DNA of 64,000 nt from Coturnix japonica (lineage: Eukaryota; Chordata; Aves; Galliformes; Phasianidae): positions 109,400,445-109,464,444 of the forward strand of contig NC_029516.1 of the NCBI RefSeq assembly GCF_001577835.2. The letters run 5' to 3'. Made by a program: the position numbers and the translations under genes. Below the pieces are notes generated by a model that did not search any database, was not told the DNA's origin, and worked only from the letters and a program-made list of their open reading frames with translations. Positions 32,201 to 41,528 of this stretch are shown here, in pieces (position 1 is the stretch's first letter; the number at the start of each line of letters is the position of its first letter).

Positions 32201-35200
32201 TTTGATTTACAAGTAGAAGCCAGTCTGAGATGACAGTAGAAATATTCCACAACCTGGCACATCTTTCAGCATGTCTGTGGGACCTCCCATAATTAATAAG
32301 TGCCATTTGGGAAATAGCCACACCACAATCAGGCAAACCAACAAACCAACTGAAAAACATCAAAACCACCTATTGAGAAATGAAGCAGGGCAGGCAAGGG
32401 GAGCAGGACCAAAGGCTGAAGACAGAGCATCAGTGACAGATCTGATGAAGACCTAAAATAGGCCAAAGAGCTGACTGAACAGAAACAGAACAGAAGCAAA
32501 CAGCAGGAAAGGGGTAAAAAGAATAAGGAGAAGGGAAGCTTTATAAAACAGAAAAGCTCACTAAAAGCATTTTATCTTCCCCCTCCTTTTTCCATCCTCA
32601 GACATGGAGACTAATATTGGGAACTCCTACTTAACAAGGATTCTGACTGTTGAATGAAACAAGCTTAGAGAGCAGAACCTCGAATGGGACAACAAATGAG
32701 AACAGAATTAGAATAAAAGTGGGATCAAGAAGCTATACTGAAACTAAGTGCTGGGAAACATATTTTAGTTGGGTCTGCTGGAAGGGGTAACAATAGAGTG
32801 TCTCTCATTATTTCTCTTGCTTACAGTAATACTGTTTTTCAATATTTTTTTTCAGCCATTTCTCCAGGGGCCCTCTGACTACCTGTGATCACCTCCAATG
32901 AGGTGTGAATCACACCACTTTGATTAAAATAAATAAATAAATAAATATCAAACCAACAAACCTGCTGCTGCATTTATCTTTGGTTGGGAACTAAACTTGC
33001 AATTTAACACAGCGGATCTAGTAAAAAAATTAAGACCTCTCCCATACTGAAATCAAAGGGTCCTTAGTAATTCTGAATTTCTAAGACTTCTGCTCCTTCC
33101 CTTCATTGCTAAGCTGCAATGCACATGCAGCATTTTATGTATTTAAAACGGGTAGACACAAAATACAGAGGAAGTAGATAAAAGAACTGAAGGAAGTAGG
33201 AAAAAAAGAATAATATACAAATATTTACAGACACACTGAAAATACAGTGATAAAGATCGTCAAAAAATTACTTACTGTTTAGGAACGAGGTCAAACCTCA
33301 TCCTATTGAGTAGCTGATCTTCTTGTAACATCACCATTGCAACAGGGTACATTTGATCAAAGTCAAAATTAAACTGAACACCTGCTGGAGGATCCCGCAG
33401 AAAATTTCGTTTATCCTTTGAAGAACATATGACAGTCATTAACTGACACCAGAAAAAGGATATCACTTTTCACATACAAGACCAGCAAAACAATCCCACT
33501 TCTCACATACTTCTATCATACCATAAAAGTGTACATTCTTCTATAAAAGCAAAAACATTGTATTGTTGATCTTACAGTAAATAGAATACTTACTGCTGAT
33601 AAGGCCAGTATTTGTTGTTGAATTGTCTCTTCCTCATTGCTGTCTACCCAGGGAGGAACTGCTGCTTCTGTTACGGAAAGGAGGAATGTATATTTGTGTT
33701 TGTGGAACTTAGGAAAAAAAATAAGTCACAAAAATAAGCAGCTTTGCATCACTGTTAGTTCATTGTTCCTTTTTCCTAAACTAAGCTCAAGCCATAAGAC
33801 TTCCATAAGGTCACTCTAGGTATGGATCCTGATTTATCAGAGGTAAACAATACTTCAAGTAGTTGCTGACTTAAGTCATTTTAAAACAAAATGTTGAGGT
33901 TTGTTCCTATATGTTCAGCCAGAACTTAACTGCCTCTTAGTTTAGTTACTGCAATAACAGCTGTGCAGCTGGGTAATCTGACTGCCAAGAGAAATTTCTA
34001 GACTCACTTTAAATCACAGAATCACAGAATGACCCGGGTTGGAAGGGACCTCAAGGATCATGTAGTTCCAACCCCCCTGCCTGGCAGGGCCACCAAACAT
34101 ACACCTTTACTAGATCAGGTTGCCCAGGGCCCCGTCCAACCTGGTCTTGAACACCTCCAAGGACGGGGCATCCACAACCTCCCTGGGCAGCCTGTTCCAG
34201 GGCTTAACCACTCTCCTAGTGAAGAACTTCCCCCAGTGCAAACTTTGTCTACATTAAGTATTCAAAATAATTTGCTAGTATATTAATTTCCATGCACTCA
34301 GAGGACACAAATTCCTTACAGAAGGAGAAAAACAGTTTAAAAATGTATCATAATTGCAGTAAATTAAACCTGGAATAAACATACTGCAGTTGACCTGCTT
34401 TGTATATTTACAGATACTCACATAATATTTCTGTAGGCTGTACACATACAAAAGCTATTCTACACTAGAAATCTCTTCATTGTCAATATAAATTTGGCCA
34501 GCAGAGATACTATAACTCATCTGAACCAGTTAATAAATAATTATTGTGCATTTAACTATGCATTTTTGCCTGTACAAGTGGTATAAGCAAGCTCTTTCAT
34601 CCTCATGGATTCCCATGCTGATGCTAATGTTTCTTCCATTAGGCCATCTCTATCTCCCCTTTACTGTCAATCCATGAAACTTGTAGAAATATTTATGAAG
34701 ATGTCAAGGTTTACCGACAGATACAGAATATGTAACATACAGAAAAGCATGATCACAGAAGTGGCACTGTAAGAGAAAACCAACGCACATATGCTACCTT
34801 AAGAAGGTATGAAAAAATTCATCATGATCCATTTAAAATAGCACATTTTCTAGATTAATAATAAAAAGCCACTAATTATTCAAAATGTATCACATTATTG
34901 TATTCAGTTACATTACAAAAGATTAAGTCAATGATGAAGCCAAATGTAGAAAAAAGTGCTTAATTTAAAGTTCCAGATAGGTTCTCTGATCTCAATAGCA
35001 CAAAAGGCAGATAATTCAAAGCATCTAGATCACAGATAATTATAAAGCAAATGAGTTATGGGAAAGCAGAAGAGCTGTTATGCCTTCAATATAAGCAGCA
35101 CAACTATTCCTACAGCGACTCATTAGACACTATAATACAATGCCTAACTCACATTTCCTATTTCATTATGAAAGCATGATATGATTGCTAAAGCTTAAAG

Positions 35201-38200
35201 GAAAGTTAATTGGCATAATAATTTACAGTAAATACAGTCTTACAATTCAAAACAAGCCTAAGAGATCAGCTTTGCCAGCATGCTAATCTTTTAGTTGATT
35301 TTAAAAAGCTGAGTTTGGTTAAAAAAACAAACAAATTTAATCTTAATAGATAACGAAACAATGACACTGCTTAAAAACATCATATTCCTGTCCCATAGTA
35401 TATGTTAAGTTTGGCTATAGAAATGTTTCCTTACACAGAAATCTGATGGGCTGTGCTTAGATACAGCTCAAATACCCAGGTATCTTTAACATTTTAGTTT
35501 GTTATGTCATGCATTGCTCAAAACAGCACACATTACCTGATTTTTTTGTTTGCTGCTCTTGGACAAACTTCTTTTGTTCCTTCTGAAAGTCTCCAATAAT
35601 TGTCTAAAATAAAAAGCAAGGAACCTCACTAAGTAAAACATGTTATACAAATACAAACAAACACTCCTTCAAAGTAATATTTATAACTTTATCAAGTTCA
35701 GCAGATGAAAAACACAAAGGCAAATCCCAGCTTACAGACCTAATTTAAACATTAACATACTGTTTACACATTTACACACATTTCATGTATGAAATAGAGA
35801 CAAAAATTACCACCTGCTTTCACCAACACTTCAAGATACCCTTGGCCTTGTAGAAAGATTCGAAATATACCCACTGCAATAATCAGACCTATAAAATTAT
35901 TAGGTATGATTTTCAGTATGTCTGCTTAGCTGAATGCTGAAAAATGTACAGCACAAGATAATGTTCAGATATATCCTTTACAGAAATTCACAGAATCACA
36001 GAATTGTAGGGGTTGGAAGGGACCTCTAGAGATCATCGAGTCCAACCCCCCTGCCAAAGCAGGCTCCCTACACCACGTCACACAGGTAGGCGTCCAGGTG
36101 GGTCTTGAATATCTTCAGAGAAGGAGACTGCCCAGGGAGATGGTGGAGTCTAATTTTTCAATTAACATTGAAAAAACTGGAAATGGTCACAGAAGAGGTA
36201 CATACTTGATGTAAAACAGCTTTGTACATTTAATAGTGAAATGCTTAGGGATTTCTGAGGCAGGAATGCCATAATCTAGGTAATAATGCAATACTGTAAG
36301 GCCATTTCAGTGATTCAGCATTTTGGCTTTAGATTAACATCAGTGAGAGAACTACTGCAGTGCCTACGATAACAGTAGATCGCTGCGGTTCCCTCTGGTT
36401 ACAAGTTATCTGAGTTTTCAGTACTTACAGAATATAAAAATTATATATATTCTGCAGTATGTTCTATAAACATTATTGTTTCTGTAATAAATGATCAAAG
36501 AACCTTCTTATCTATTTTCACTCCATTTTTCCAGCATATGGATTTGTGCTAGATAGACTCTATTATATTGGCATAGAAAACATAACTGTTATCATACATA
36601 GACAGCTGTCCTCAAAAAGTCAATGTAATTTGGAGATAAACTTCAATCACAAATTTTAGAAGTGCCATTTGATGATTTATTTGGTAGATGACATGAACAT
36701 CGATTATACCAAAAAACTGAGCCAATGACAGTGGCGCAGTGGTAGGAATGCCACTTTGCAACACCGGGGTCCAGGTTCGAATCCCCCCTGTGGCGCAAGT
36801 GGTAGAGGTGCCGCTCTGCTACACAGAGGTTCGAATCCCGGGGGTTGGACTCGATGATCTCTAAGGTCCCTTCCAACCCGCACCAGACTGTGATACTGTG
36901 AAACTGAACGTAATACATACTGTATTTTAAATCAACAAATAAGGTAATGCTTTAGTTCCCCCAAAAAGGTATATAAAACAAAACTGCAGGAGAGAGCTGG
37001 CTCCATCTTGCATTCCAACACTTGTGGATGCACAGACACACCACAGCTGGGTTGTGTCTGGTCAGTTCCCTTCCCCTTCCAAGCTACTTTTGCTCACAAA
37101 CCAAACACTACAAGGTACCGATTGGTTTTACTTTCACCTGCCAAGTTCATAACTGAAACACTGTTGGAACACTTGCTGCAGAATTTAAACAACTGGAGCC
37201 AGAAGAGAAGAGCATTAAGAGCAAAAGATCATTGCCAGAATAGGATCATAGTATGCTTTTTCATTTACTCACTGGTCTTACAAAAACATACACGTGTAGC
37301 TCTAGGCCCTTACTGTACAATATCCACAAAACTGACCTAATTTTGAACCTTGCTTCAGGTAGGCATTTAAGATACAGAGGCTATACAATGTCTTCCCACT
37401 TAATTAGAAAAAGAAAAGTAATTACATCCCAGACATGCCCAACTGTCCAATTTTTTCAGACTTTCATTCTGTTTGTAGTGCGTGGGGACAGGACTAGGGG
37501 TAATGGGATGAAACTACAGCATAGGAAGTTCCGCATGAATGTGCGGAAGAACTTCTTTATGGTGAGGGTGACGGAGCACTGGAACAGGCTGCCCAGGGAG
37601 GTGGTGGAGTCTCTTTCTCTGGAGATATTCAAGACCCGCCTGGACGCCTACCTGTGTGACGTGGTGTAGGGAGCCTGCTTTGGCAGGGGGGTTGGACTTG
37701 ATGATCTCTAGAGGTCCCTTCCAACCCCTACAATTCTGTGATTTTGTGTGTATATATATATATATATATATACACAATATATATACTATATATATATATA
37801 TATATATCACACAGAATCAAGACGTTGGAAAGGACCTACAAAATCATCTAGTCCAACCATCCTCCTATCACCATCACTACCACAAGCTACTGAACCACAT
37901 CTCATAGCACCTCATCCAGATGCCATTTCTTATTTTCTTTCTCCAGTACAACTATATCCTGAAGGAAATGAGTATCGGTGCAGCCTTGAATAAAGCAGAG
38001 TTGACCATTGCTCTTCTACCCTGAACAAACATTTTGGTCCTACCATTTATCATGGCAGGAGATATGCGCTACTGAAACACACAATTCCTAAAGCCAGCTT
38101 AAAGAAATTTTATTACATGCCAGATTTACAATACAACAGTAAGCAAGCAGATATTTCAGACCAAGAATTGAGAAATAAAATACCTTATCAATGATACTGT

Positions 38201-41041
38201 CGATCTTCCCTTCTTCTACAGACTTCTTAATGGTCTGTGCTGTTTCGGCAACGGATTCAGATATCTTTTTTGTAGCAGCAGTGGCAAAATTGAAGAGGTA
38301 ACCTTCAATATAGACAAGAAGAAAAACAGCTGAAAAAAGATTTCTCTTCATCCAAGACTGGTACCAGATTTTCCTTTCTCTTTAAACATTTGGATACTCA
38401 TGAAGTGACACAACATGCATGAGAGTTCTGATAAGGAATACTACAGATTCCTTTAAAATTCTTAAGATTGAAGTTTGCCCATCTCTACTTGGTGTCTTCT
38501 TTAGAGCTCCATTACAAACAGTGTAACACTGTTTATTCCTCTGAACAGGTTCAGGGTTAAGCTGCACAGGCAGTTACCCTGTACTGTAAAGTTCTTAATT
38601 AAGGAATTAGAAGAAACTTGAGAAAGTTTCTTCTCAGAGAAGCAAGAACTCTACCAGGAACCTTTAGAAATATTAAATACCAGTTTATTGACAGAAGATC
38701 TTAAAACAACACTTGCCCTGTTTACTTCTCAGATAATTACATGATGTCAGAAGCACTTTAATCAGATGTATTATTCCTGTAATATCACTGCTATAGTATA
38801 AGTACCAGAGTAAATAATAATTCTAGGGTCAGAAGTGAAGAAGTAATGACGGGTCTAAACTACACAAAAATTCAAGTTCTTTATAGGTTGGAAACATAAA
38901 ATAATAACAACAACAACTTTAAGATGTTAAAAGTAGTTGAACTGTTCTAACACTGCTGTTCACCACTGGTAGAACGAGGCAACATTCAAGCTACCTTCTG
39001 GAAAGCTGACTGTTGTTCTTAGAATCATCTATTCTTTCTTAATGTTATCACCGAATCAACACTGAAAAATGCAAAGGTGTAGCCAAGTCCTTCCACAAGC
39101 CAAGTTTCTTTTAATTCGTAACTTATTTCTATCACAGATTTGTGGCAACTAAAACTAAACTATTTTCTAGCACTTGCTAGCATCTTTCTCATCTGTTTAT
39201 CAGGTCTTACATCCCATCACTTGCTTTCTATTGTATTTTAAAAGAAGTCTATTTTCTATGTTTTGCATAGAGGAATACAGCACCACCCCTTAGAACAACA
39301 GAGAAAACAACAGCCTACTATACTCTCCCCTCCCCACAAGCTTTTATTGGCTCTTTTGTGTATCACAGAATCATCAAGGTTGGAAAAGACCTAGAAGATC
39401 ATCTAGTCCAACCATTACCAATACTTCCCAGCTAAATCATATTCCTCAACACAACATCCAAACGTTTCTTGAACACTCCCATGGTCAGTGACTCCACCAC
39501 CTCCCTGGGCAGTGCATTCCAATGCCTGGAACCTTTCTAATCCCCCTTCCCTGGAAGCATTCAAGGCCAGGCTGGATGGGGCTTTGAGCAACCTGGTTTA
39601 GAGGGAGATGTCCCTGCCCATAGCAGGGGGTAGGAACTATGTTTTCTTAAAGGTCTCTTCCAACCCAAACCATTCTATGATCCTTTTCATCCTGACCTCC
39701 TTTGATGTCACAGGCAATGGATCCACACCTCACCATACCAAATTCTTACTACCATAGCAAATTACAGGATAAATGTTTTTGTCACTAACATCCTATATTC
39801 TTCCTCCTGAAAATTCCAAGTACCCTTCTGGACAACCAGAGTAGATTAGGACCTACTTACAAGAACAAACAGACACCTGACCAATCACTACAGTCAATTT
39901 GCTGCATTTCAGAAAGCTCAAAATACGTATATTAAAGAAACACCTCAGACTGACGTCTCAGAAGACACCGAGCCAGAATTTCAGGGAACACCTTTAGTAC
40001 AGAGCTACACTTTGTATTAATTTTACCTAAGAATCTACACTAGTAATGCACAATTCCTACCTACAGCCCTACCTCTCTACAAATGACTTCAATATAATAA
40101 TCAAACAGACACTGCATACCTATAAGGAATTAAAGAAACGCCCACACCACTTTAAAAAGCATGTGATTTGTATGTATGCATTGCTTTACTCATAGCGCCA
40201 ATATGTAAAGAAACGCTGTTCACTTAGTGAGACATGATAACCTAAAGGAACACCTGAAGCCATTTGCTTGGTTACTATCTCAAATACACAACAAACGTTA
40301 CACAACGGCTGTTATACAGTCATCAACAAGTGTGACTTAGGAAAGTAACTGAGATAGTTTCCTATCTTAGTTAACCTGACCCAAAGTATCATTTACATCT
40401 AGGAATATTACATCTGCTTGGGGGCTTGTTTTGCTATTCACTTGTTTTTTCAAGTATTGTGGCCACCTTGCTTAGTGATGCAAAGTAAACATAAGCTACA
40501 CTGGGGTTATAATTACCTACAGAGAAGGCAGCTCTTTAAGCGCGTGGGGATGAGAATAACCATTTAACCTAAAACCTACATGCAGTTGTTCAGTTCAGTT
40601 AAAGCTCAGTGCCAATGAGTAGCACCAGGGGATTTACCAGTAACCATGCACTGAACTGATCTGCCTTCACTCCTGTTGCTAGTCTGCCTTACTCTCACTA
40701 TACCACGGGTAGTTAGTCTGCCTTATTCTCACTATAACACGGGAGATTCGCTGTCTTTAAGGCTACATCACTACTATTTCTAAGCAGACACATCGCTGAG
40801 CTCCTGGAGCACGTCCCAGGCAGGACGGGGCAGGACAGAACACAACAGGACACTCACTGCCGAATCCCTTGGCCTGGTTGAGTAGCGCATCCGTATCCTC
40901 CTGCGGCTCCGCCCGCTCCTGGCTCTGCGCTGCCGGCTCCGCATCCAGCTCCTCCGCGGGGCTGCTCCCCTCCTCGGCCACCAGCAACTTCTCCTCTCCC
41001 GCCCGCTCCAGCCCCAACCAGCTGCCCAGACCGCGCAACAT
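26105..41041 (-). CDS. SYAP1: SYAP1, synapse-associated protein 1 (complete, 9 exons, 354 aa)
   Basis: SYAP1 (orthologue of Drosophila SAP47, also called BSTA) is a cytosolic BSD-domain protein reported to promote mTORC2-dependent Akt1 phosphorylation and adipocyte differentiation. Exons in transcript order: 40858-41041, 38184-38302, 35537-35603, 33594-33667, 33276-33415, 31627-31772, 28282-28340, 27232-27379, 26105-26232. All introns are GT-AG and phases agree, giving 354 aa against 352 in human. Residues 1-61 are divergent and acidic. Residues 62-101 form the conserved block [13 protein letters not shown] through KIDSIIDK. The BSD region is about residues 160-215, with the signature Phe-Trp pair at 201-202 in [18 protein letters not shown]. 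The acidic C-terminus is highly conserved. The Kozak context is GCCATGT. No in-frame ATG lies upstream. CTPS2 starts head-to-head on the other side of the promoter island. Confidence 0.96.
27232..27379 (-). CDS. SYAP1: SYAP1 coding exon 8 (aa 264-313)
   Basis: It encodes [20 protein letters not shown] then [16 protein letters not shown] through EETSVVE. It is almost identical to human. Phase 1 donor GTAAAA. Confidence 0.96.
28282..28340 (-). CDS. SYAP1: SYAP1 coding exon 7 (aa 244-263)
   Basis: It is a 59-base exon encoding [19 protein letters not shown], matching the human RPKTPPVVIKSQLK segment. The donor is GTAAAT. Confidence 0.93.
28341..31626. other. SYAP1 intron 6, unique sequence
   Basis: This 3.3 kb intron contains no CR1 or SINE that I can see and no supported exon. 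The ORFs are random. Confidence 0.6.
31627..31772 (-). CDS. SYAP1: SYAP1 coding exon 6 (aa 195-244)
   Basis: It encodes [20 protein letters not shown] with the BSD-domain Phe-Trp signature, then a Gln/Ala-rich helix [15 protein letters not shown] and an acidic linker. Phase 1 donor GTATGG. Confidence 0.96.
31922..31952. repeat. (TA)n-rich microsatellite
   Basis: Two short TA runs are separated by TTTAA, in SYAP1 intron 5 about 150 bases upstream of exon 6 in transcript terms. Confidence 0.85.
32926..32947. repeat. (AAAT)n microsatellite
   Basis: Five AAAT units lie in SYAP1 intron 5. Confidence 0.85.
33276..33415 (-). CDS. SYAP1: SYAP1 coding exon 5 (aa 149-195)
   Basis: It encodes [20 protein letters not shown] then [16 protein letters not shown] through LVPK, the start of the BSD region. 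The donor is GTAAGT, phase 2. Confidence 0.96.
33594..33667 (-). CDS. SYAP1: SYAP1 coding exon 4 (aa 124-148)
   Basis: It is a 74-base exon encoding [20 protein letters not shown] and ALSA, with a GTAAGT donor. The PPWVD motif is conserved across the family. Confidence 0.94.
34013..34236 (-). mobile_element. Young CR1 LINE fragment, TGACCCGGGTTGG subfamily
   Basis: This is about 220 bp in SYAP1 intron 3, on the same strand as the gene. It covers the 3' end only and is 5'-truncated after the CTCCTAGTGAAGAACTT block. Compared with the copy at 19763 only two or three bases differ, so both inserted recently from closely related sources. Confidence 0.94.
35537..35603 (-). CDS. SYAP1: SYAP1 coding exon 3 (aa 102-124)
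   Basis: It is a 67-base exon encoding [20 protein letters not shown] and KS, ending in phase 1 with a GTAATG donor. It was found by homology because it is too short to stand out as an ORF. Confidence 0.94.
35989..36151 (-). mobile_element. CR1 LINE fragment with 5' inversion
   Basis: The minus-strand CR1 3' end (GTGTAGGGAGCC subfamily) runs from 35989 to about 36129. From 36130 to 36151 the next part of the element is present in the opposite orientation: GCCCAGGGAGATGGTGGAGTCT is the reverse complement of what should follow AGACT. AGACT at 36125-36129 and AGTCT at 36147-36151 frame the inverted piece. This resembles the 5' inversions made by twin priming in L1. Confidence 0.88.
36721..36900 (+). 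mobile_element. Dimeric tRNA-like SINE with CR1 tail, copy 2 (reference copy)
   Basis: This is a 180-bp element flanked directly by the 7-bp direct repeat AAACTGA (36714-36720 and 36901-36907). Unit 1 has A box TGGCGCAGTGG and B box GGTTCGAATCC. Unit 2 has TGGCGCAAGTGG and GGTTCGAATCC. Then comes the CR1 tail (GGACTCGATGATCTC, GGTCCCTTCCAACCC, ACTGTGATACTGTG). Both units fit the RNA polymerase III internal-promoter consensus. It sits in SYAP1 intron 2, antisense to the gene. Confidence 0.9.
37475..37744 (+). mobile_element. CR1 LINE fragment, GTGTAGGGAGCC subfamily
   Basis: This is about 270 bp in SYAP1 intron 2, antisense to the gene. It starts at GTGGGGACAGGACTAGGGG, runs through the RLPREVV-coding block, and ends ATTCTGTGATTTTGTG. 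It is very similar to the copy at 11758. Its tail runs into a TA microsatellite. Confidence 0.93.
37746..37807. repeat. (TA)n microsatellite between two CR1 tails
   Basis: About 60 bases of TA repeat are interrupted by CACA and CTA. The run starts at the 3' tail of the plus-strand CR1 and ends at the 3' tail of the minus-strand CR1. Confidence 0.95.
37808..37920 (-). mobile_element. CR1 LINE 3' fragment
   Basis: This is about 110 bp of a diverged CR1 on the minus strand. It has CACAGAATCAAGACGTTGG and the TCTAGTCCAACCATCCTCC block. It faces the CR1 at 37475 tail-to-tail. Confidence 0.82.
38184..38302 (-). CDS. SYAP1: SYAP1 coding exon 2 (aa 62-101)
   Basis: It encodes [20 protein letters not shown] through GKIDSIIDK. 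The split codon with exon 1 gives Ser where human has Asn. The donor is GTATTT. Confidence 0.95.
39362..39528 (-). mobile_element. CR1 LINE 3' fragment
   Basis: This lies in SYAP1 intron 1 on the minus strand. Its markers are AATCATATTCCTCAACAC and the CACCTCCCTGGGCAGTGC block. It is very similar to the copy at 52551. It meets the CR1 at 39546 with their 5' ends facing each other. Confidence 0.92.
39546..39683 (+). mobile_element. CR1 LINE 3' fragment, older subfamily
   Basis: This lies in SYAP1 intron 1 on the plus strand. It carries the classic CTGGATGGGGCTTTGAGCAA block and ends AACCCAAACCATTCTATGA. It is a different subfamily from the adjacent minus-strand copy, so there were two insertions. 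Confidence 0.9.
40858..41041 (-). CDS. SYAP1: SYAP1 coding exon 1 (aa 1-62)
   Basis: It begins [18 protein letters not shown] and ends NQAKGFG, phase 1, with a GTGAGT donor. The opening resembles human MFRGLSSWLGL. The middle is acidic and poorly conserved. It lies in the CpG island. Confidence 0.93.
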
Positions 41042-41149
41042 GGCGCGGGGGCGGCCGCGCAGGCAGCGTTTAACGGGCGCTCCAACGACCGGCCCCACTC
41101 TCCACACGGACTAACAGACCCCTCGCTCCTTCCGCATACGCCACGTCCG

Positions 41150-41254
41150 GCTGCAGGGGCGGGGTTCTGCCTGAGGGCGGGGCTGTGGGGTGGGCAGCGT
41201 GCGGTGCTCGCGTGGGTCCGTGTCCGCCTGCCTGCTCCCCTTCCCGCGTGGAAG
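41150..41254 (+). other. CTPS2: Candidate non-coding exon 1 of CTPS2
   Basis: The coding exon of CTPS2 at 43449 begins with a splice acceptor upstream of the start codon, so at least one 5'UTR exon must lie upstream. A plausible donor, GGAAG|GTAACG, is at 41254/41255 in the CpG island. The start of the exon is not determinable, and other donors are possible. Confidence 0.35.
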
Positions 41255-41400
41255 GTAACGCCCCGCTGCCTGCTCCGGAGGAGGGGCCCTTTCTTCCCTC
41301 GAGACTGTGCGAAGCGGGTTATGGTACGGGGGTGAAAGTGGCCCCGCCAGTCGCCTCGGCCACTATGGCCGCCCTATGGGAGCGGGAGCACCGCCGGGCC

Positions 41401-41427
41401 CTGCCTGTCCCACTGTAGGACAGGCAG
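41401..41427. repeat. Perfect 10-bp inverted repeat with 7-base loop
   Basis: CTGCCTGTCC (41401-41410) and GGACAGGCAG (41418-41427) are exact reverse complements around CACTGTA. The hairpin ends about 10 bases before the 5' edge of the CR1 at 41438. Confidence 0.8.
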
Positions 41428-41437
41428 TGTGTATAGG

Positions 41438-41528
41438 GATGTGGTGTAGGGAGCCTGCTTTGGCAGGGGGGTTGGACTCGATGATCTCTAGAGGTCCCTT
41501 CCAACCCCTACAATTCTGTGATTCTGTG
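41438..41528 (+). mobile_element. CR1 LINE 3' end inside promoter island
   Basis: This is about 90 bp of the GTGTAGGGAGCC subfamily, only the 3'UTR end, finishing ATTCTGTGATTCTGTG. It is close to consensus and therefore fairly young. It lies in the SYAP1/CTPS2 CpG island, downstream of the candidate CTPS2 exon 1 donor and thus probably intronic to CTPS2. Confidence 0.92.

Larger units (their letters stand above)
35604..38183. other. SYAP1 intron 2, repeat-rich
   Basis: The intron holds a CR1 with a 5' inversion (35989-36151), a SINE (36721-36900), a further CR1 (37475-37744), a TA microsatellite and a tail-to-tail CR1 (37808-37920). No other gene was seen. Confidence 0.75.
40800..41450. promoter_or_regulatory. 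CpG island, probable bidirectional SYAP1/CTPS2 promoter
   Basis: A GC- and CpG-rich block lies between the SYAP1 start codon (41041, minus) and the CTPS2 gene (plus). No other CpG island lies between the two genes. Head-to-head genes sharing one island usually share a bidirectional, TATA-less promoter, and no TATA box was seen. GGCGGGGCT-type GC boxes lie around 41158-41186. A CR1 3' end is inserted at its right edge. Confidence 0.75.

Noticed and set aside
41042-41107. In-frame extension upstream of the SYAP1 start codon
   Set aside because: The frame is open for 22 codons but begins at GTG and has no ATG; the conserved start is the ATG at 41041.
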